From Oceanomicrobium pacificus (GTDB lineage Bacteria > Pseudomonadota > Alphaproteobacteria > Rhodobacterales > Rhodobacteraceae), in the NCBI RefSeq assembly GCF_009833495.1, contig NZ_WUWG01000001.1:620001-684000 (forward strand): a stretch of DNA of 64,000 nucleotides. The letters run 5' to 3'. A program made the position numbers and the translations under genes. The notes below the pieces were generated by a model. It saw nothing but the letters and a program-made list of their open reading frames with translations, had not been told where the DNA came from and did not search any database. This document shows, in pieces, positions 17,853 through 26,675 of this stretch; positions within the stretch are counted from its first letter, which is position 1; each line of letters opens with the position of its first letter.

Positions 17853-18713
17853 TCAAGCGCCGCTGAAAATCCGCCGCAGGATCAGCACGGCGGGAACCGT
17901 AACCAGATACATGGTGATCCCGTAGACCGCCGAGGGCAGCGCATAGTCCGGAATGCCGCCCGTCTGCGCGACGAGCCCCGCCACCGCGATGCCCAAAGTT
18001 GCGTTCTGCACCCCCATCTCGATGGAGATGCACATGCCGTCCCCGCCGCCAAGGCGCAGGAGCCGTGCAACCCCCAGCCCGAGACCGAGCAGGATGAGGT
18101 TCATCAGCATCAGCACCGGCCCGAGCTTCGGGAAATTGGTCGCAAAGATTGTCCAGTTGGCCGCGAGGGCCGCAATCACGATCAGGACGAAGAGAACAAG
18201 CGCGATGCCCGATACGAGCCGCTCGGTCCGTGCTGCGAAACCGGGCGCGAAATGGCGCACGAGCAGCCCGAGAAGCACCGGCACCGCGGTGATCGCGAAC
18301 ATGGCGATGCCGATGCCGGCCACGTCGATGGGCGGCGCGGCCGCCCCCAGCGTCGTGCTTGCGGCCCAGGCCACGAGGAACGGCACGGTCAGCACCGACA
18401 GGAGACTGACCACCGCCGTCAGCGTGATCGAGAGCGCCACCGTCCCGCCCGCCAGTTTCGTCAGGATCGACGAGGTCACGCCGCCGGGCGCGAAAGACAG
18501 GAGCAGCAGGCCGAAGGCGAGCGCCGGTGGCAGGTCGAAGATCTGTAAAAGGCCGACGGCCACCAGTGGGATCAGGACGACCTGTCCGACGATCCCCGTC
18601 AGCACCGCGCGCGGCATGGTCAGCACGCGGCCGAAATCGCCGAAGGTCAGACCATAGCCCAAGGAAAACATGATGATTGCCAGCGACAGTGGCAATCCGA
18701 CATCGACCAACAT
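17853..18713 (-). CDS. Bile acid:sodium symporter (BASS/SBF) family transporter
   Basis: The protein has about 286 residues and eight to ten hydrophobic helices. Family features include LLSFAPGGVTSSILTKLAGG (helix 4 region with the unwound crossing) and the IEMGVQNATLGIAVAG segment (helix 9 region), matching BASS Na+-coupled carriers of organic anions such as bile acids, pantoate or sulfonates. The ATG at 18713 is preferred to 18749 because GGGAGGG lies seven bases upstream; the upstream alternative would encode an extra 12 residues within a hairpin. It lies between metK and trmB, an accessory position. The substrate is unknown. Confidence 0.85.
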   Translation of the reverse strand: MLVDVGLPLSLAIIMFSLGYGLTFGDFGRVLTMPRAVLTGIVGQVVLIPLVAVGLLQIFDLPPALAFGLLLLSFAPGGVTSSILTKLAGGTVALSITLTAVVSLLSVLTVPFLVAWAASTTLGAAAPPIDVAGIGIAMFAITAVPVLLGLLVRHFAPGFAARTERLVSGIALVLFVLIVIAALAANWTIFATNFPKLGPVLMLMNLILLGLGLGVARLLRLGGGDGMCISIEMGVQNATLGIAVAGLVAQTGGIPDYALPSAVYGITMYLVTVPAVLILRRIFSGA

Positions 18714-18715
18714 GA

Positions 18716-18746
18716 ACACCCTCCCGAAGTCTTTTTGGGAGGGTGT
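18716..18746 (-). promoter_or_regulatory. Hairpin sequestering the ribosome binding site of the BASS gene
   Basis: On the minus strand ACACCCTCCC (18746-18737) pairs perfectly with GGGAGGGTGT (18725-18716) around an 11-base loop. The right arm contains the Shine-Dalgarno GGGAGG and ends three bases before the ATG at 18713. No U-tract follows, so a terminator is unlikely. The folded form should block translation, suggesting post-transcriptional control. Confidence 0.6.
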
Positions 18747-18803
18747 CATGCGCGTGGCGTCTTGGAAAGTTTTAACTGCCTTTCCGAAGGGTTAACCCGA
18801 CGG

Positions 18804-19970
18804 TCAGACGGCCTTTTTCAGCGCTTCCACAAGGTCGGTCTGTTCCCAGCTGAACCCGCCATCCGCATCGGGCTGGCGGCCGAAATGGCCGTAGGCCGCG
18901 GTGCGCTGGTAGATCGGCCGGTTGAGGCTCAGATGCTGCCGGATGCCGCGCGGCGTCAGGTTCATGATCTGCGGGATGGCGGCCTCGATCTCGGCCTCGG
19001 ACACGGTGCCGGTGCCGTATGTGTCCGCATAGATCGAGAGCGGCTCGGCCACGCCGATCGCATAGCTCAGCTGGATCACGCAGCGTTCCGCCAGACCGGC
19101 GGCCACAACGTTTTTCGCGAGATAACGCGCCGCATAGGCCGCGGACCGGTCCACCTTGGTCGGATCCTTGCCGGAAAAGGCACCGCCGCCATGCGGGGCC
19201 GCGCCGCCATAAGTGTCCACGATGATCTTGCGTCCGGTCAGGCCCGCATCCCCGTCGGGACCGCCGATGACGAACTTGCCGGTCGGGTTCACATGCCAGA
19301 CGGTCTTGTCGGTCAGCCAGTCCGCGGGCAGTTCGCTGCGGATATAGGGCTCCACCAGATCGCGCACATCGCCCGAGCTCATCGACCCGTCGAGATGCTG
19401 GGTAGAGAGCACGATGGAGGCAACCTCCACCGGCAGGCCATCCTCGTAGCGCAGGGTCAGCTGGCTCTTGGCATCGGGGCCGAGCTTCGGCTCGCTGCCG
19501 TTCTTGCGCACTTCGGCGAGCTTTTTCAGGATCGCATGCGCATAGTGGATCGGCGCCGGCATCAGTTCCGGCGTCTCGTTCACCGCATAGCCGAACATGA
19601 TCCCCTGATCGCCCGCGCCCTCGTCCTTCGTGTCGGACGCATCGACGCCGATGGCGATCTCCGGCGATTGCTCGTGCAGGTAGTTCTGGATGTCGACGGT
19701 TTCCCAATGGAACCCGTCCTGCTCGTAGCCGATGTCACGGACACATTCGCGGGCGATATCCTCCACGTGCAGCACCACGCTTTCGGGGCCGCGCACCTCG
19801 CCGCCGATGACCACGCGGTCGGTCGTGGCAAAGGTTTCGCAAGCCACGCGGCTCTCGGGATCCTCGGCAAGGAACGCGTCGAGCACGGCGTCGGAAATTC
19901 GGTCGCAAACTTTGTCCGGATGGCCCTCCGAGACGCTCTCGGAGGTAAAGAAATAGTTCTTACGGGTCAT
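18804..19970 (-). CDS. metK: S-adenosylmethionine synthase
   Basis: The 388-residue enzyme makes SAM from methionine and ATP. It shows [20 protein letters not shown] at the N-terminus, the ATP-binding [12 protein letters not shown] hexapeptide region, and the [20 protein letters not shown] loop. It supplies the methyl donor used by trmB, rsmI and miaB in this window. The 59-base gap from lnt contains TTGACG and a possible TACGCA spaced 18 bases apart on the minus strand, a plausible promoter; I did not recognise a SAM-binding riboswitch there. Confidence 0.98.
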   Translation of the reverse strand: MTRKNYFFTSESVSEGHPDKVCDRISDAVLDAFLAEDPESRVACETFATTDRVVIGGEVRGPESVVLHVEDIARECVRDIGYEQDGFHWETVDIQNYLHEQSPEIAIGVDASDTKDEGAGDQGIMFGYAVNETPELMPAPIHYAHAILKKLAEVRKNGSEPKLGPDAKSQLTLRYEDGLPVEVASIVLSTQHLDGSMSSGDVRDLVEPYIRSELPADWLTDKTVWHVNPTGKFVIGGPDGDAGLTGRKIIVDTYGGAAPHGGGAFSGKDPTKVDRSAAYAARYLAKNVVAAGLAERCVIQLSYAIGVAEPLSIYADTYGTGTVSEAEIEAAIPQIMNLTPRGIRQHLSLNRPIYQRTAAYGHFGRQPDADGGFSWEQTDLVEALKKAV

Positions 19971-20029
19971 ACAATCCCCTCAATGATAGGCCTCATGCGT
20001 AACGCAGTTAAAATTAAAGCGTCAACGCT

Positions 20030-21610
20030 CTATCGCGACCGCGCGACCGCTTTTCGCGACATGGCACCGGAAAGGCCGAGAAGAAGAAGCATCAGGACGA
20101 GAATTGGCAGGTCCGAAGCCCGCGCATAGAGCGTCGGCGCGCGCGGGGGCGGCAGGGGCGCGTCGATCCGCCCCGCCTCGCCCAGAGGCAGTTCGTCCAC
20201 CAGCACACCTGACGCGTCGATGACCGCGGAAATCCCGGTATTGGCGGACCGCACCAGCGGCAATCCCTGCTCGATCGCCCGTGCGCGGGCCTGCGCCAGA
20301 TGCTGGAACGGGCCGGCATAGGTGCCGAACCAGGCATCATTGGTGATCTGCAGCAGCCAGTCCGGCCGCTCGGGCCCGCGCAGCATCTCCTGCGGGAAAA
20401 TCGCCTCGTAGCAGATGAGTGGCTGGAAGGGCGGCACGCCCGGCAGGTCGATCCGCGCCTGACCCGGCCCGGCAGAGAAGGAGCCCGCCAGACCGACGAG
20501 CGCGCCGAGACCCGCACGCTCGGCCGTGCGGCGGAAGGGCATATATTCGCCGAACGGCACCAGATGCGCTTTGTCGAACCGGGTCAGAACCGCGCCGCCC
20601 TCGCCCAGCACCGCAAGCGTGTTGAACCAGCGATAGATCTCGCCCGCTGGCTCGACCCGCCGGATGCCCGTCACCAGCGGCGCGCCACCGGTCGCCGCCG
20701 CCATTTCCGCCTGCACCTCCGGATTGCGGCCCAGCAGCACCGGCACCGCCGTCTCCGGCCAGATCACCAGATCGGGCGGCGGATCGGCAGGTGCCGCGCT
20801 CAGGTCGAGCAGTCGGCCGTAGAAGGTCGGGATCCAGTCCGGATCCCATTTCAGCCGCTGCGGCGCGTTCGGCTGGACGATGCGCAAGACGGGCGCGTCC
20901 GTGGCGGGTTCCGGCGTGTCCGCGATACGCGCGGCACCCCAGCCCCAAAGCAGCGCCACGCAGGCAAGCGCGCAGGCTGCGGCCGCCAGTCGGGTGCGAC
21001 GCAACGCAAAGCTCGCCGGCAAAAGCCCCGCCAGCAGGGTCAGGAGGCCAAGCCCGTGCGGTCCGGCCAGCGCCAGCATTTGCGCGGGTGGCACCCCGAT
21101 CCAGCCATAGGCGGGCAATGCCCACGGAAAGCCCGTCAGGAGCCAGGCGCGGCCCAAATCCGACAGCGCCCATCCGGCGGCCAGCGCCAGCGCCAGCCAC
21201 GGGCCGGGCCGCGCGACGGCGCGCGCCAGTGCGAACCCCGCCGCCCAGAACAGCGCCAGCCCGCCCGCCATGCCGGCAAGCGCGAACGGGGCCATCCAGC
21301 CGTGCCGCACCGGATCGACCAGAAACGGCTCGACGATCCAGAAAAGGGTGATTGCAAAATAGCCAAGTCCGATCCGCCAGCCCGTCCAGGCGGCCGACCG
21401 CGCGCGCGCTGTCCGCGCTATCGCGACATAGGCAAGCGGCAGGGCCACCACAAAGAACGGCCAGAGCCCGAACGGCGCCTGCACGAGGCCCAGAAGCGCA
21501 CCAGTGAACACGGGGCCGAGAAATCCCACAAGGCGCGCGCCCGCTGTCCTGCGGGCCCGTGCCGGGCCGGTCTCTTTCTCGGTTGGGTCAGGTTTGGGGG
21601 CGACCGCCAC
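20030..21610 (-). CDS. lnt: Apolipoprotein N-acyltransferase
   Basis: The 526-residue inner-membrane enzyme adds the third acyl chain to lipoproteins. Six or more N-terminal helices precede a nitrilase-like domain. The Glu-Lys-Cys triad is seen in VIWPETAVPVLL, FDKAHLVPFGEYMPFR and LICYEAIFP. It lies nine bases after the corC gene, so cotranscription is very likely. Its likely clients include the two lipoprotein genes in this window (the 100-residue protein at 24.2-24.5 kb and the LpoA-like protein). Confidence 0.96.
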   Translation of the reverse strand: MAVAPKPDPTEKETGPARARRTAGARLVGFLGPVFTGALLGLVQAPFGLWPFFVVALPLAYVAIARTARARSAAWTGWRIGLGYFAITLFWIVEPFLVDPVRHGWMAPFALAGMAGGLALFWAAGFALARAVARPGPWLALALAAGWALSDLGRAWLLTGFPWALPAYGWIGVPPAQMLALAGPHGLGLLTLLAGLLPASFALRRTRLAAAACALACVALLWGWGAARIADTPEPATDAPVLRIVQPNAPQRLKWDPDWIPTFYGRLLDLSAAPADPPPDLVIWPETAVPVLLGRNPEVQAEMAAATGGAPLVTGIRRVEPAGEIYRWFNTLAVLGEGGAVLTRFDKAHLVPFGEYMPFRRTAERAGLGALVGLAGSFSAGPGQARIDLPGVPPFQPLICYEAIFPQEMLRGPERPDWLLQITNDAWFGTYAGPFQHLAQARARAIEQGLPLVRSANTGISAVIDASGVLVDELPLGEAGRIDAPLPPPRAPTLYARASDLPILVLMLLLLGLSGAMSRKAVARSR

Positions 21611-21619
21611 CGTGCGCGA

Positions 21620-22525
21620 CTATTCCGCCGCCCGATCGAGCACGGCGGGTTTCAGGCGCACACGCAACCGCTTGATGGCACGCGGATCGGCATCGACCAC
21701 CTCGAACTCGTGCCCGTCCGGATGCACGATCACCTCGCCCCGCGCGGGCACGGCACCGGTCATCATGAAGACAAGGCCGCCGAGCGTGTCGACTTCCTCA
21801 TCCAGATCATCGGCCAGCAGATCGACGCCGGCCTCTGCCTCGAACATCTCCAACGGGGTGCGGGCCTGACAGAGGAATACACCCGGCGCTTCGATGATCC
21901 ACGGCTCGGCCTCGGTCGTGTCATGCTCGTCGACAATTTCACCCACAATCTGTTCCAGAAGGTCCTCGATGGTGATCAGGCCGTCTACGCCGCCATATTC
22001 GTCGATGACGAGCGCGATGTGCACGCGGCTCGCCTGCATCTTCTGCAGAAGCGCGAAGGACGGCATGGAGGGCGGCGCGAACAACACCGTGCGGATCAGC
22101 GGCTGGATGTCGAATTCGCGCGCGCCTGCGTCGAACCCGTAATTGAGCGCCAGATCCTTCAGGTGGAGAAAGCCCAGCGGATTGTCGAGCCGGTCCTCGA
22201 ACACCGGCAGGCGGGTGAAACCGCTGCGGCGGAAGGCTTCCACGATCTCGGGGAGCGGCGTGGACACTTCCACGGCCTCGATGCTGGCCTTCGGGACATA
22301 AAGCTCCTCGACCCGCTGGTCCTGCATCCGGCGCAGATTGCCGAACATGTCCTGCGGGGCGGCGCGATCGCCGTTGACCTGACCTGTGGAAGGGGCCGGA
22401 TCCTCGTCCTCCGGCTGCGAAAATCCGAAGACGCGGCTCAGCAATCCGCGCGTCCCGTCCTCGGTGATAGTCTCCTGCTGCGCGCTGTGCGCTGCGCTAG
22501 AAGATCCGTCCGTCGTGTCGCCCAT
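21620..22525 (-). CDS. corC: CBS-domain hemolysin/CorC family protein
   Basis: The 301-residue soluble protein has an acidic, low-complexity N-terminus, then a CBS pair (from about residue 60, with VPKASIEAVEVSTPLPEIVE, and the second including ALVIDEYGGVDGLITIEDLLEQIVGEIVDEHD) and a C-terminal CorC/HlyC transporter-associated domain. The gene lies between ybeY and lnt, the classical order for CorC/YbeX. In E. coli YbeX is linked to Mg2+ efflux or ribosome metabolism. Symbol corC follows that position. Confidence 0.9.
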   Translation of the reverse strand: MGDTTDGSSSAAHSAQQETITEDGTRGLLSRVFGFSQPEDEDPAPSTGQVNGDRAAPQDMFGNLRRMQDQRVEELYVPKASIEAVEVSTPLPEIVEAFRRSGFTRLPVFEDRLDNPLGFLHLKDLALNYGFDAGAREFDIQPLIRTVLFAPPSMPSFALLQKMQASRVHIALVIDEYGGVDGLITIEDLLEQIVGEIVDEHDTTEAEPWIIEAPGVFLCQARTPLEMFEAEAGVDLLADDLDEEVDTLGGLVFMMTGAVPARGEVIVHPDGHEFEVVDADPRAIKRLRVRLKPAVLDRAAE

Positions 22526-22564
22526 GGCTCCTTATCCGAATAGACCGGCCAGACGCCGGCTCCT

Positions 22565-23074
22565 TTAATATGGGTTCGCGATGCCCGCGCTTGCAAGGGC
22601 CTTGATCTCCAGCCCCTCCATCAGCGCGGCATCCGCCTCGGTTTCATGGTCAAAGCCGAGCAAATGGAGGCATCCGTGCAACAGTAGATGCGTTAGGTGA
22701 TGCGCCACGGGCAGCCCGGCGGCCTCCGCCTCCGCGATGCAGGTTTCAAAGGCCAGCGCCAGATCGCCCAATTCATTGTCGAAATCGTCGGGCGGTGGCG
22801 GCGGTGCCGGCCAGTCGCCCGGCGCACCGGCCGCCAGTTCCGTGGCCGGCCATGACAGGATGTTCGTCGGGCGCGGCTTGTCCCGGAACGTGCCGTTCAA
22901 TTCGGTGATCCGCGCATCGTCACAGGCAAGGACGGAAACAAGATACCCCGCATCCGGCACCCGCGCGGCCGCAAGCGCCATCGACGCCGCTGTCGCACAC
23001 AGGGCCGGCAGGTCATAGGCGTCCCAACGCGGATCCTCGATGCTCAGGTCGATCTCGACCAGCGGGGGTGTCAT
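22565..23074 (-). CDS. ybeY: Endoribonuclease YbeY
   Basis: The 169-residue metalloprotein is required for 16S rRNA 3'-end maturation and ribosome quality control. The zinc signature HLLLHGCLHLLGFDHE is present (three His), as is the LNGTFRDKPRPTNILSWPA substrate region. Its ATG overlaps the phoH stop (ATGA). The corC gene follows after 39 bases. The phoH-ybeY-corC-lnt block is strongly conserved in proteobacteria. Confidence 0.97.
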   Translation of the reverse strand: MTPPLVEIDLSIEDPRWDAYDLPALCATAASMALAAARVPDAGYLVSVLACDDARITELNGTFRDKPRPTNILSWPATELAAGAPGDWPAPPPPPDDFDNELGDLALAFETCIAEAEAAGLPVAHHLTHLLLHGCLHLLGFDHETEADAALMEGLEIKALASAGIANPY

Positions 23075-24135
23075 GCCTTGCGCGCATCCGCGTCATAGGC
23101 CTCGATGATCTTGGCGACCATCGGGTGCCGGACCACATCCACCGCAGTAAACCGCGTGAATTTGATACTGTCCACGTTGCGCAGCACGCGCTCGGCCTCC
23201 ACCAGACCGCTGTCGACGCCGCGCGGCAGGTCGATCTGGCTCATGTCGCCGGTGATCGCCATGCGCGACCCCTCGCCCAGACGGGTGAGGAACATCTTCA
23301 TCTGCATGGTCGTGGCATTCTGCGCCTCATCGAGCACGATGAAGGCGTTCGACAGGGTGCGCCCGCGCATGAAGGCCAGCGGCGCGACCTCGATGCGCTT
23401 TTCCTCGATCAGCTTGGCGACCTGGCGCGCAGGCAGGAAATCGTTGAGCGCATCGTAGAGCGGCTGCATGTAGGGATCGACCTTGTCCTTCATGTCGCCG
23501 GGCAGAAAGCCCAGGCGCTCGCCCGCTTCCACCGCCGGACGCGACAGGATGATCTTGTCGACATAGCCGTCGATGAACATGGCCACGGCGGCCGCGACCG
23601 CCAGATAGGTCTTGCCGGTGCCCGCGGGCCCGAGCCCGAAGACCAGTTCATGGGACATCAGGTCCCGCACATAGGCTTTCTGTGCCTTGGTCCGCGGCTC
23701 GACCACTTTCTTGCGGGTGCGGATCTCGATCTCGCCGCCACGGAACATTTCCAGTTGGTCGCCGGCCTGTGCGCCCGTGCCTTCGTCTGAGCCGCCCATG
23801 CGGATCGCACCGTCCACGTCCCCCGGTTCCACCTGCCGCCCCTGTTCGAGCCGGCGGTAGAGCGCGTTCAGCGCCGCCAGCCCGCGCTGGCAGGCTGCCG
23901 GTTCGCCATGCAGCGCCAGCTGGTTGCCGCGCCGGGTGATGACGATGGACAGGGCCTGTTCGATCTGGGCGAGGTTGCGGTCAAATTCTCCGCAAAGTTC
24001 GATCAGCAGGCGATTGTCAGGAAAGTCGACGACGAATTCAGAGGAGTCCGCGTCAGCGAGGGCCGGTGGCAGGGCAGATGGCGCCAATGTCAATGTCCCG
24101 ATCGGTTTCGAATGCCTGACATCATGGTGCCTCAT
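23071..24135 (-). CDS. phoH: PhoH-like ATPase
   Basis: The product, about 354 residues, has an N-terminal KH-like region and a P-loop ATPase domain: Walker A GPAGTGKTYLAVAAA, Walker B AFIVLDEAQNATTMQMK and a GDMSQIDLPRG sensor. PhoH (YbeZ) assists YbeY in RNA processing. The N-terminus is ambiguous: the ATG at 24135 lacks a strong ribosome binding site and is directly preceded by a stable hairpin (24141-24176); an in-frame start near SSEFVVDFPDNR is not available as ATG. Coupling to ybeY by a four-base overlap is clear. Confidence 0.95.
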   Translation of the reverse strand: MRHHDVRHSKPIGTLTLAPSALPPALADADSSEFVVDFPDNRLLIELCGEFDRNLAQIEQALSIVITRRGNQLALHGEPAACQRGLAALNALYRRLEQGRQVEPGDVDGAIRMGGSDEGTGAQAGDQLEMFRGGEIEIRTRKKVVEPRTKAQKAYVRDLMSHELVFGLGPAGTGKTYLAVAAAVAMFIDGYVDKIILSRPAVEAGERLGFLPGDMKDKVDPYMQPLYDALNDFLPARQVAKLIEEKRIEVAPLAFMRGRTLSNAFIVLDEAQNATTMQMKMFLTRLGEGSRMAITGDMSQIDLPRGVDSGLVEAERVLRNVDSIKFTRFTAVDVVRHPMVAKIIEAYDADARKA

Positions 24136-24140
24136 GCAGG

Positions 24141-24176
24141 CGACCCGGCGCAAGGCAAATCCCCGTGCGCCGGTCG
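24141..24176 (-). other. Hairpin immediately upstream of phoH
   Basis: CGACCCGGCGCA (24141-24152) and TGCGCCGGTCG (24166-24176) pair over 11 bases with one bulged C, in the gap between the lipoprotein stop and the phoH start. No U-tract follows. It could act on phoH translation or as an mRNA boundary. Confidence 0.45.
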
Positions 24177-24196
24177 AGTTTCCCGCAAGCTGCCGG

Positions 24197-24499
24197 TCAG
24201 TTGTTGGCGCGCCCGAAGAGCAGGTCGCGATAGTTGCCGGTGATCTGGCCCGGCACCGCTTCAGGACGACAGACAGGCGTGCCATCCTTGTTCAGCCGCG
24301 GCGACATGTACCCCTCGACCCCGTCATCGGCGATCCAGTGATCGCAGCCGTCCGGATCGGTCCAGACACCGGCATCGAGCGTCCGGCTCGGCCCGTCCCC
24401 GTCGATATAGGCGTCACTTGCCGAATTGGATGGCGTGCAGCCCGCCGCTGCCAGCGTCAGGCCCAGCATGACCCCCGCCCCTTTGACCAGATTTTTCAT
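24197..24499 (-). CDS. Small lipoprotein with GC-HW / EGYMSPRL module
   Basis: The 100-residue protein has a lipoprotein signal ending LAAAGC, with Cys21 as the acylation site. Residues 43-77 form a module with Trp, GCDHW (Cys52), EGYMSPRLN and a closing PVC (Cys77), which recurs with 24 of 35 identical residues in the neighbouring OmpA-domain protein. The two cysteines probably form a disulfide in the periplasm. The ATG overlaps the stop of the OmpA-domain gene by four bases (ATGA), so both are made together. I do not recognise the module as a named domain; the function is unknown, probably envelope-associated. Confidence 0.85.
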   Translation of the reverse strand: MKNLVKGAGVMLGLTLAAAGCTPSNSASDAYIDGDGPSRTLDAGVWTDPDGCDHWIADDGVEGYMSPRLNKDGTPVCRPEAVPGQITGNYRDLLFGRANN

Positions 24500-25137
24500 T
24501 CGCCCGAACTCCCCTCACAAGCACAGTACAGTTCTACCCGGCGGTTCATCGCCCGACCGGATTCGTTATCGTTGGAAGCCATTGGCGAACTTTCGCCAAA
24601 GGCCCGTGCGGTTGCCGTATGGCCGAGTGCCGTGGCCAGTGCCGCCACGGCGCGCGCCCGGCGCATCGACAGGTCCTCATTGAAGCTGGCACTGCCCACA
24701 TTGTCCGTGTGGCCATCGACGAGAAGCGCACAGCTGCGCCCGCCAAGCCCGGCCGTGATGAAAGCGCGCAGCCGGTCCACATCCGCCGCGGACACTTCGT
24801 CGATATTGGTGTCGAAGAGGGCGTTCTGGCCGATTTTCTCGCACCGGGCGGCTGACTGGCTGGAACAGACGGGTTTCCCCTGACGGTTCAGCCGCGGAGA
24901 CATGTACCCTTCCGCGCCGCGGTCGATCACCCAATGCTCGCAGCCCTGCGGGTCGACCCAGATGCCCGCGCGGACATTTTCATCGACCACCTGATCCGGC
25001 GCGGCGGCTGTCGCCTTGGCCGACACGCCGCCTGGCGCGATCCGTTCGCCTGCGAATGTGGCTCCGGCCCCGGATAAAAGAGCTCCGGCCACGCCAAATG
25101 TCAGCGCGACTCGGCTCGCTTTTCTGGAAAAATTCAT
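24496..25137 (-). CDS. OmpA-domain periplasmic protein with GC-HW / EGYMSPRL module
   Basis: The 213-residue protein has a Sec signal peptide (residues 1-29, ending ATFA), a linker, then the same 35-residue module as the next gene at residues 57-91 (GCEHW with Cys66; EGYMSPRLN; PVC with Cys91). The C-terminal half is an OmpA/MotB peptidoglycan-binding domain (LLVDGHTDNVGS, SMRRARAVAAL, AMNRRVELYC). No beta-barrel is present. The ATG at 25137 is chosen because it begins a proper signal peptide. The pair lies between miaB and phoH, normally adjacent genes, so it is an accessory insertion in this operon. Confidence 0.9.
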   Translation of the reverse strand: MNFSRKASRVALTFGVAGALLSGAGATFAGERIAPGGVSAKATAAAPDQVVDENVRAGIWVDPQGCEHWVIDRGAEGYMSPRLNRQGKPVCSSQSAARCEKIGQNALFDTNIDEVSAADVDRLRAFITAGLGGRSCALLVDGHTDNVGSASFNEDLSMRRARAVAALATALGHTATARAFGESSPMASNDNESGRAMNRRVELYCACEGSSGE

Positions 25138-25247
25138 TGGTCCCCACCTGCACATCCCATCCCTCATGGCCGGTTTCGGCCACGGGAACAGTCTTCCCCT
25201 GCAAATTTGTTAATTTGAGGGCGCGAATCGGTCAACAGCCGAGGGGA

Positions 25248-26570
25248 TTATTCTGCAAGCGCTCCGCTCAGGGAGTTTGGTGCCGCAGCGCGGATCTCGA
25301 CCGGAAGGAGCCGTCCCGTCAGCGCGGGATCAGCCTGGAAATGCACGGCCTGGAGGTAGGGCGACCGTCCGACCATCTGCCCCGGTTCGCGCCCCGGTTT
25401 CTCCACCAGAACGGGCAGGGTCTTGCCCACCATCGACTGCTGGAACGCCACCTGATCGGCTGTCAGTTGCGCCTGCAACCGCTGGAGCCGTTCCGATTTC
25501 ACATCTTCGTCCACATGGGCGCGATCAGCAGCAGGCGTCCCCGGACGGGGTGAATATTTGAAGGAATAGGCCTGCGCGTAGGCAACCTCGCGGCAAAGCG
25601 CGAGCGTGTCCTCGAAATCGGCATCGCTTTCGCCGGGGAACCCGACAATGAAATCGCCCGAGAGCGCGATGTCGGGCCGTGCGGCACGGATCCGTTCCAG
25701 CAGGCGCAGGTAATCCTCCGCCGTGTGTTTGCGGTTCATCGCCTTCAGCACCCTGTCGCTGCCCGACTGGACCGGCAGGTGCAGGTAGGGCATGAGCTTC
25801 TCGACCTCGCCATGGGCTGCGATCAGGTCGTCATCCATATCGTTGGGATGCGAGGTGGTGAAACGGATCCTCTCCAGCCCGTCGACGGCAGCCAGTTCAC
25901 GGATGAGCCGTGCGAGCGACCAGTCACCGTCTGCGGCCGCGCCGTGATAGGCGTTCACATTCTGGCCGAGCAAGGTGATCTCGACCACGCCGCGCTCCAC
26001 CAGATCGCGGGCTTCGGCAAGGATCCGGTCTGCCGGGCGCGACACTTCCGCCCCGCGCGTATAGGGCACGACGCAGAAGGCGCAGAACTTGTCACAGCCT
26101 TCCTGCACCGTCAGGAACGCCGCCGGGGCCCGCCGGGCTTTGGGGCCGCGCGGCAGATGGTCGAACTTGTCCTCTTCAGGGAAGTCGGTATCGATCGCCC
26201 GCCCGTCCTTCGCTGCAGCATCGGTCAGTTGCGGCAGACGGTGATAGGCCTGCGGGCCCACCACGATATCCACCAGGGGCTGGCGGCGCATGATCTCCTC
26301 GCCCTCGGCCTGCGCGACACAGCCTGCCACACCGATCTTCAGATCGGGCCTTGCTTCTTTCAGGCCACGGTAGCGGCCAAGCTCGGAATAGACCTTCTCC
26401 GCCGCCTTCTCGCGGATGTGGCAGGTGTTGAGCAGGATCATGTCGGCCTCTTCGGGCCGGTCGGTTTCCTCATACCCTTTGGCCCCCATGGCCGCGACCA
26501 TGCGCTCGCTGTCATAGACATTCATCTGACAGCCGTAGGTTTTGACAAAGAGCTTCTTGGCGTCCGACAT
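25248..26570 (-). CDS. miaB: tRNA-2-methylthio-N6-dimethylallyladenosine synthase
   Basis: The 440-residue radical SAM methylthiotransferase modifies A37 of tRNAs reading UNN codons. It has an N-terminal UPF0004 domain ([15 protein letters not shown] with a cluster Cys, then [11 protein letters not shown]), the radical SAM motif [15 protein letters not shown], and a C-terminal TRAM domain. The ATG at 26570 fits the family opening [14 protein letters not shown]. It begins the long minus-strand run; the mucR terminator lies just upstream, so a promoter for miaB must lie within or near it. Confidence 0.97.
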   Translation of the reverse strand: MSDAKKLFVKTYGCQMNVYDSERMVAAMGAKGYEETDRPEEADMILLNTCHIREKAAEKVYSELGRYRGLKEARPDLKIGVAGCVAQAEGEEIMRRQPLVDIVVGPQAYHRLPQLTDAAAKDGRAIDTDFPEEDKFDHLPRGPKARRAPAAFLTVQEGCDKFCAFCVVPYTRGAEVSRPADRILAEARDLVERGVVEITLLGQNVNAYHGAAADGDWSLARLIRELAAVDGLERIRFTTSHPNDMDDDLIAAHGEVEKLMPYLHLPVQSGSDRVLKAMNRKHTAEDYLRLLERIRAARPDIALSGDFIVGFPGESDADFEDTLALCREVAYAQAYSFKYSPRPGTPAADRAHVDEDVKSERLQRLQAQLTADQVAFQQSMVGKTLPVLVEKPGREPGQMVGRSPYLQAVHFQADPALTGRLLPVEIRAAAPNSLSGALAE

Positions 26571-26587
26571 GACCGGCTCCGTGGCGC

Positions 26588-26623
26588 TGGAAAAGGAAAC
26601 GGCCCCAACCATCGGTGGGGCCG
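26588..26623 (-). terminator. Intrinsic terminator after mucR
   Basis: On the minus strand CGGCCCCA (26623-26616) and TGGGGCCG (26607-26600) form an eight-base stem (extendable with one bulge), followed by TTTCCTTTTCC. It lies downstream of the mucR stop and directly upstream of miaB. Confidence 0.85.
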
Positions 26624-26675
26624 CCGCCTTCTACACAAACTGGCCGCAAAGGGCAATCAGCCCCGCGGCGCGTCC

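Noticed and set aside
19971-20029. SAM-sensing riboswitch upstream of metK
   Set aside because: Rhodobacterales can carry SAM/SAH riboswitches before metK, but the 59-base gap shows only small self-complementary pieces and a promoter-like TTGACG, without the conserved core I would expect.
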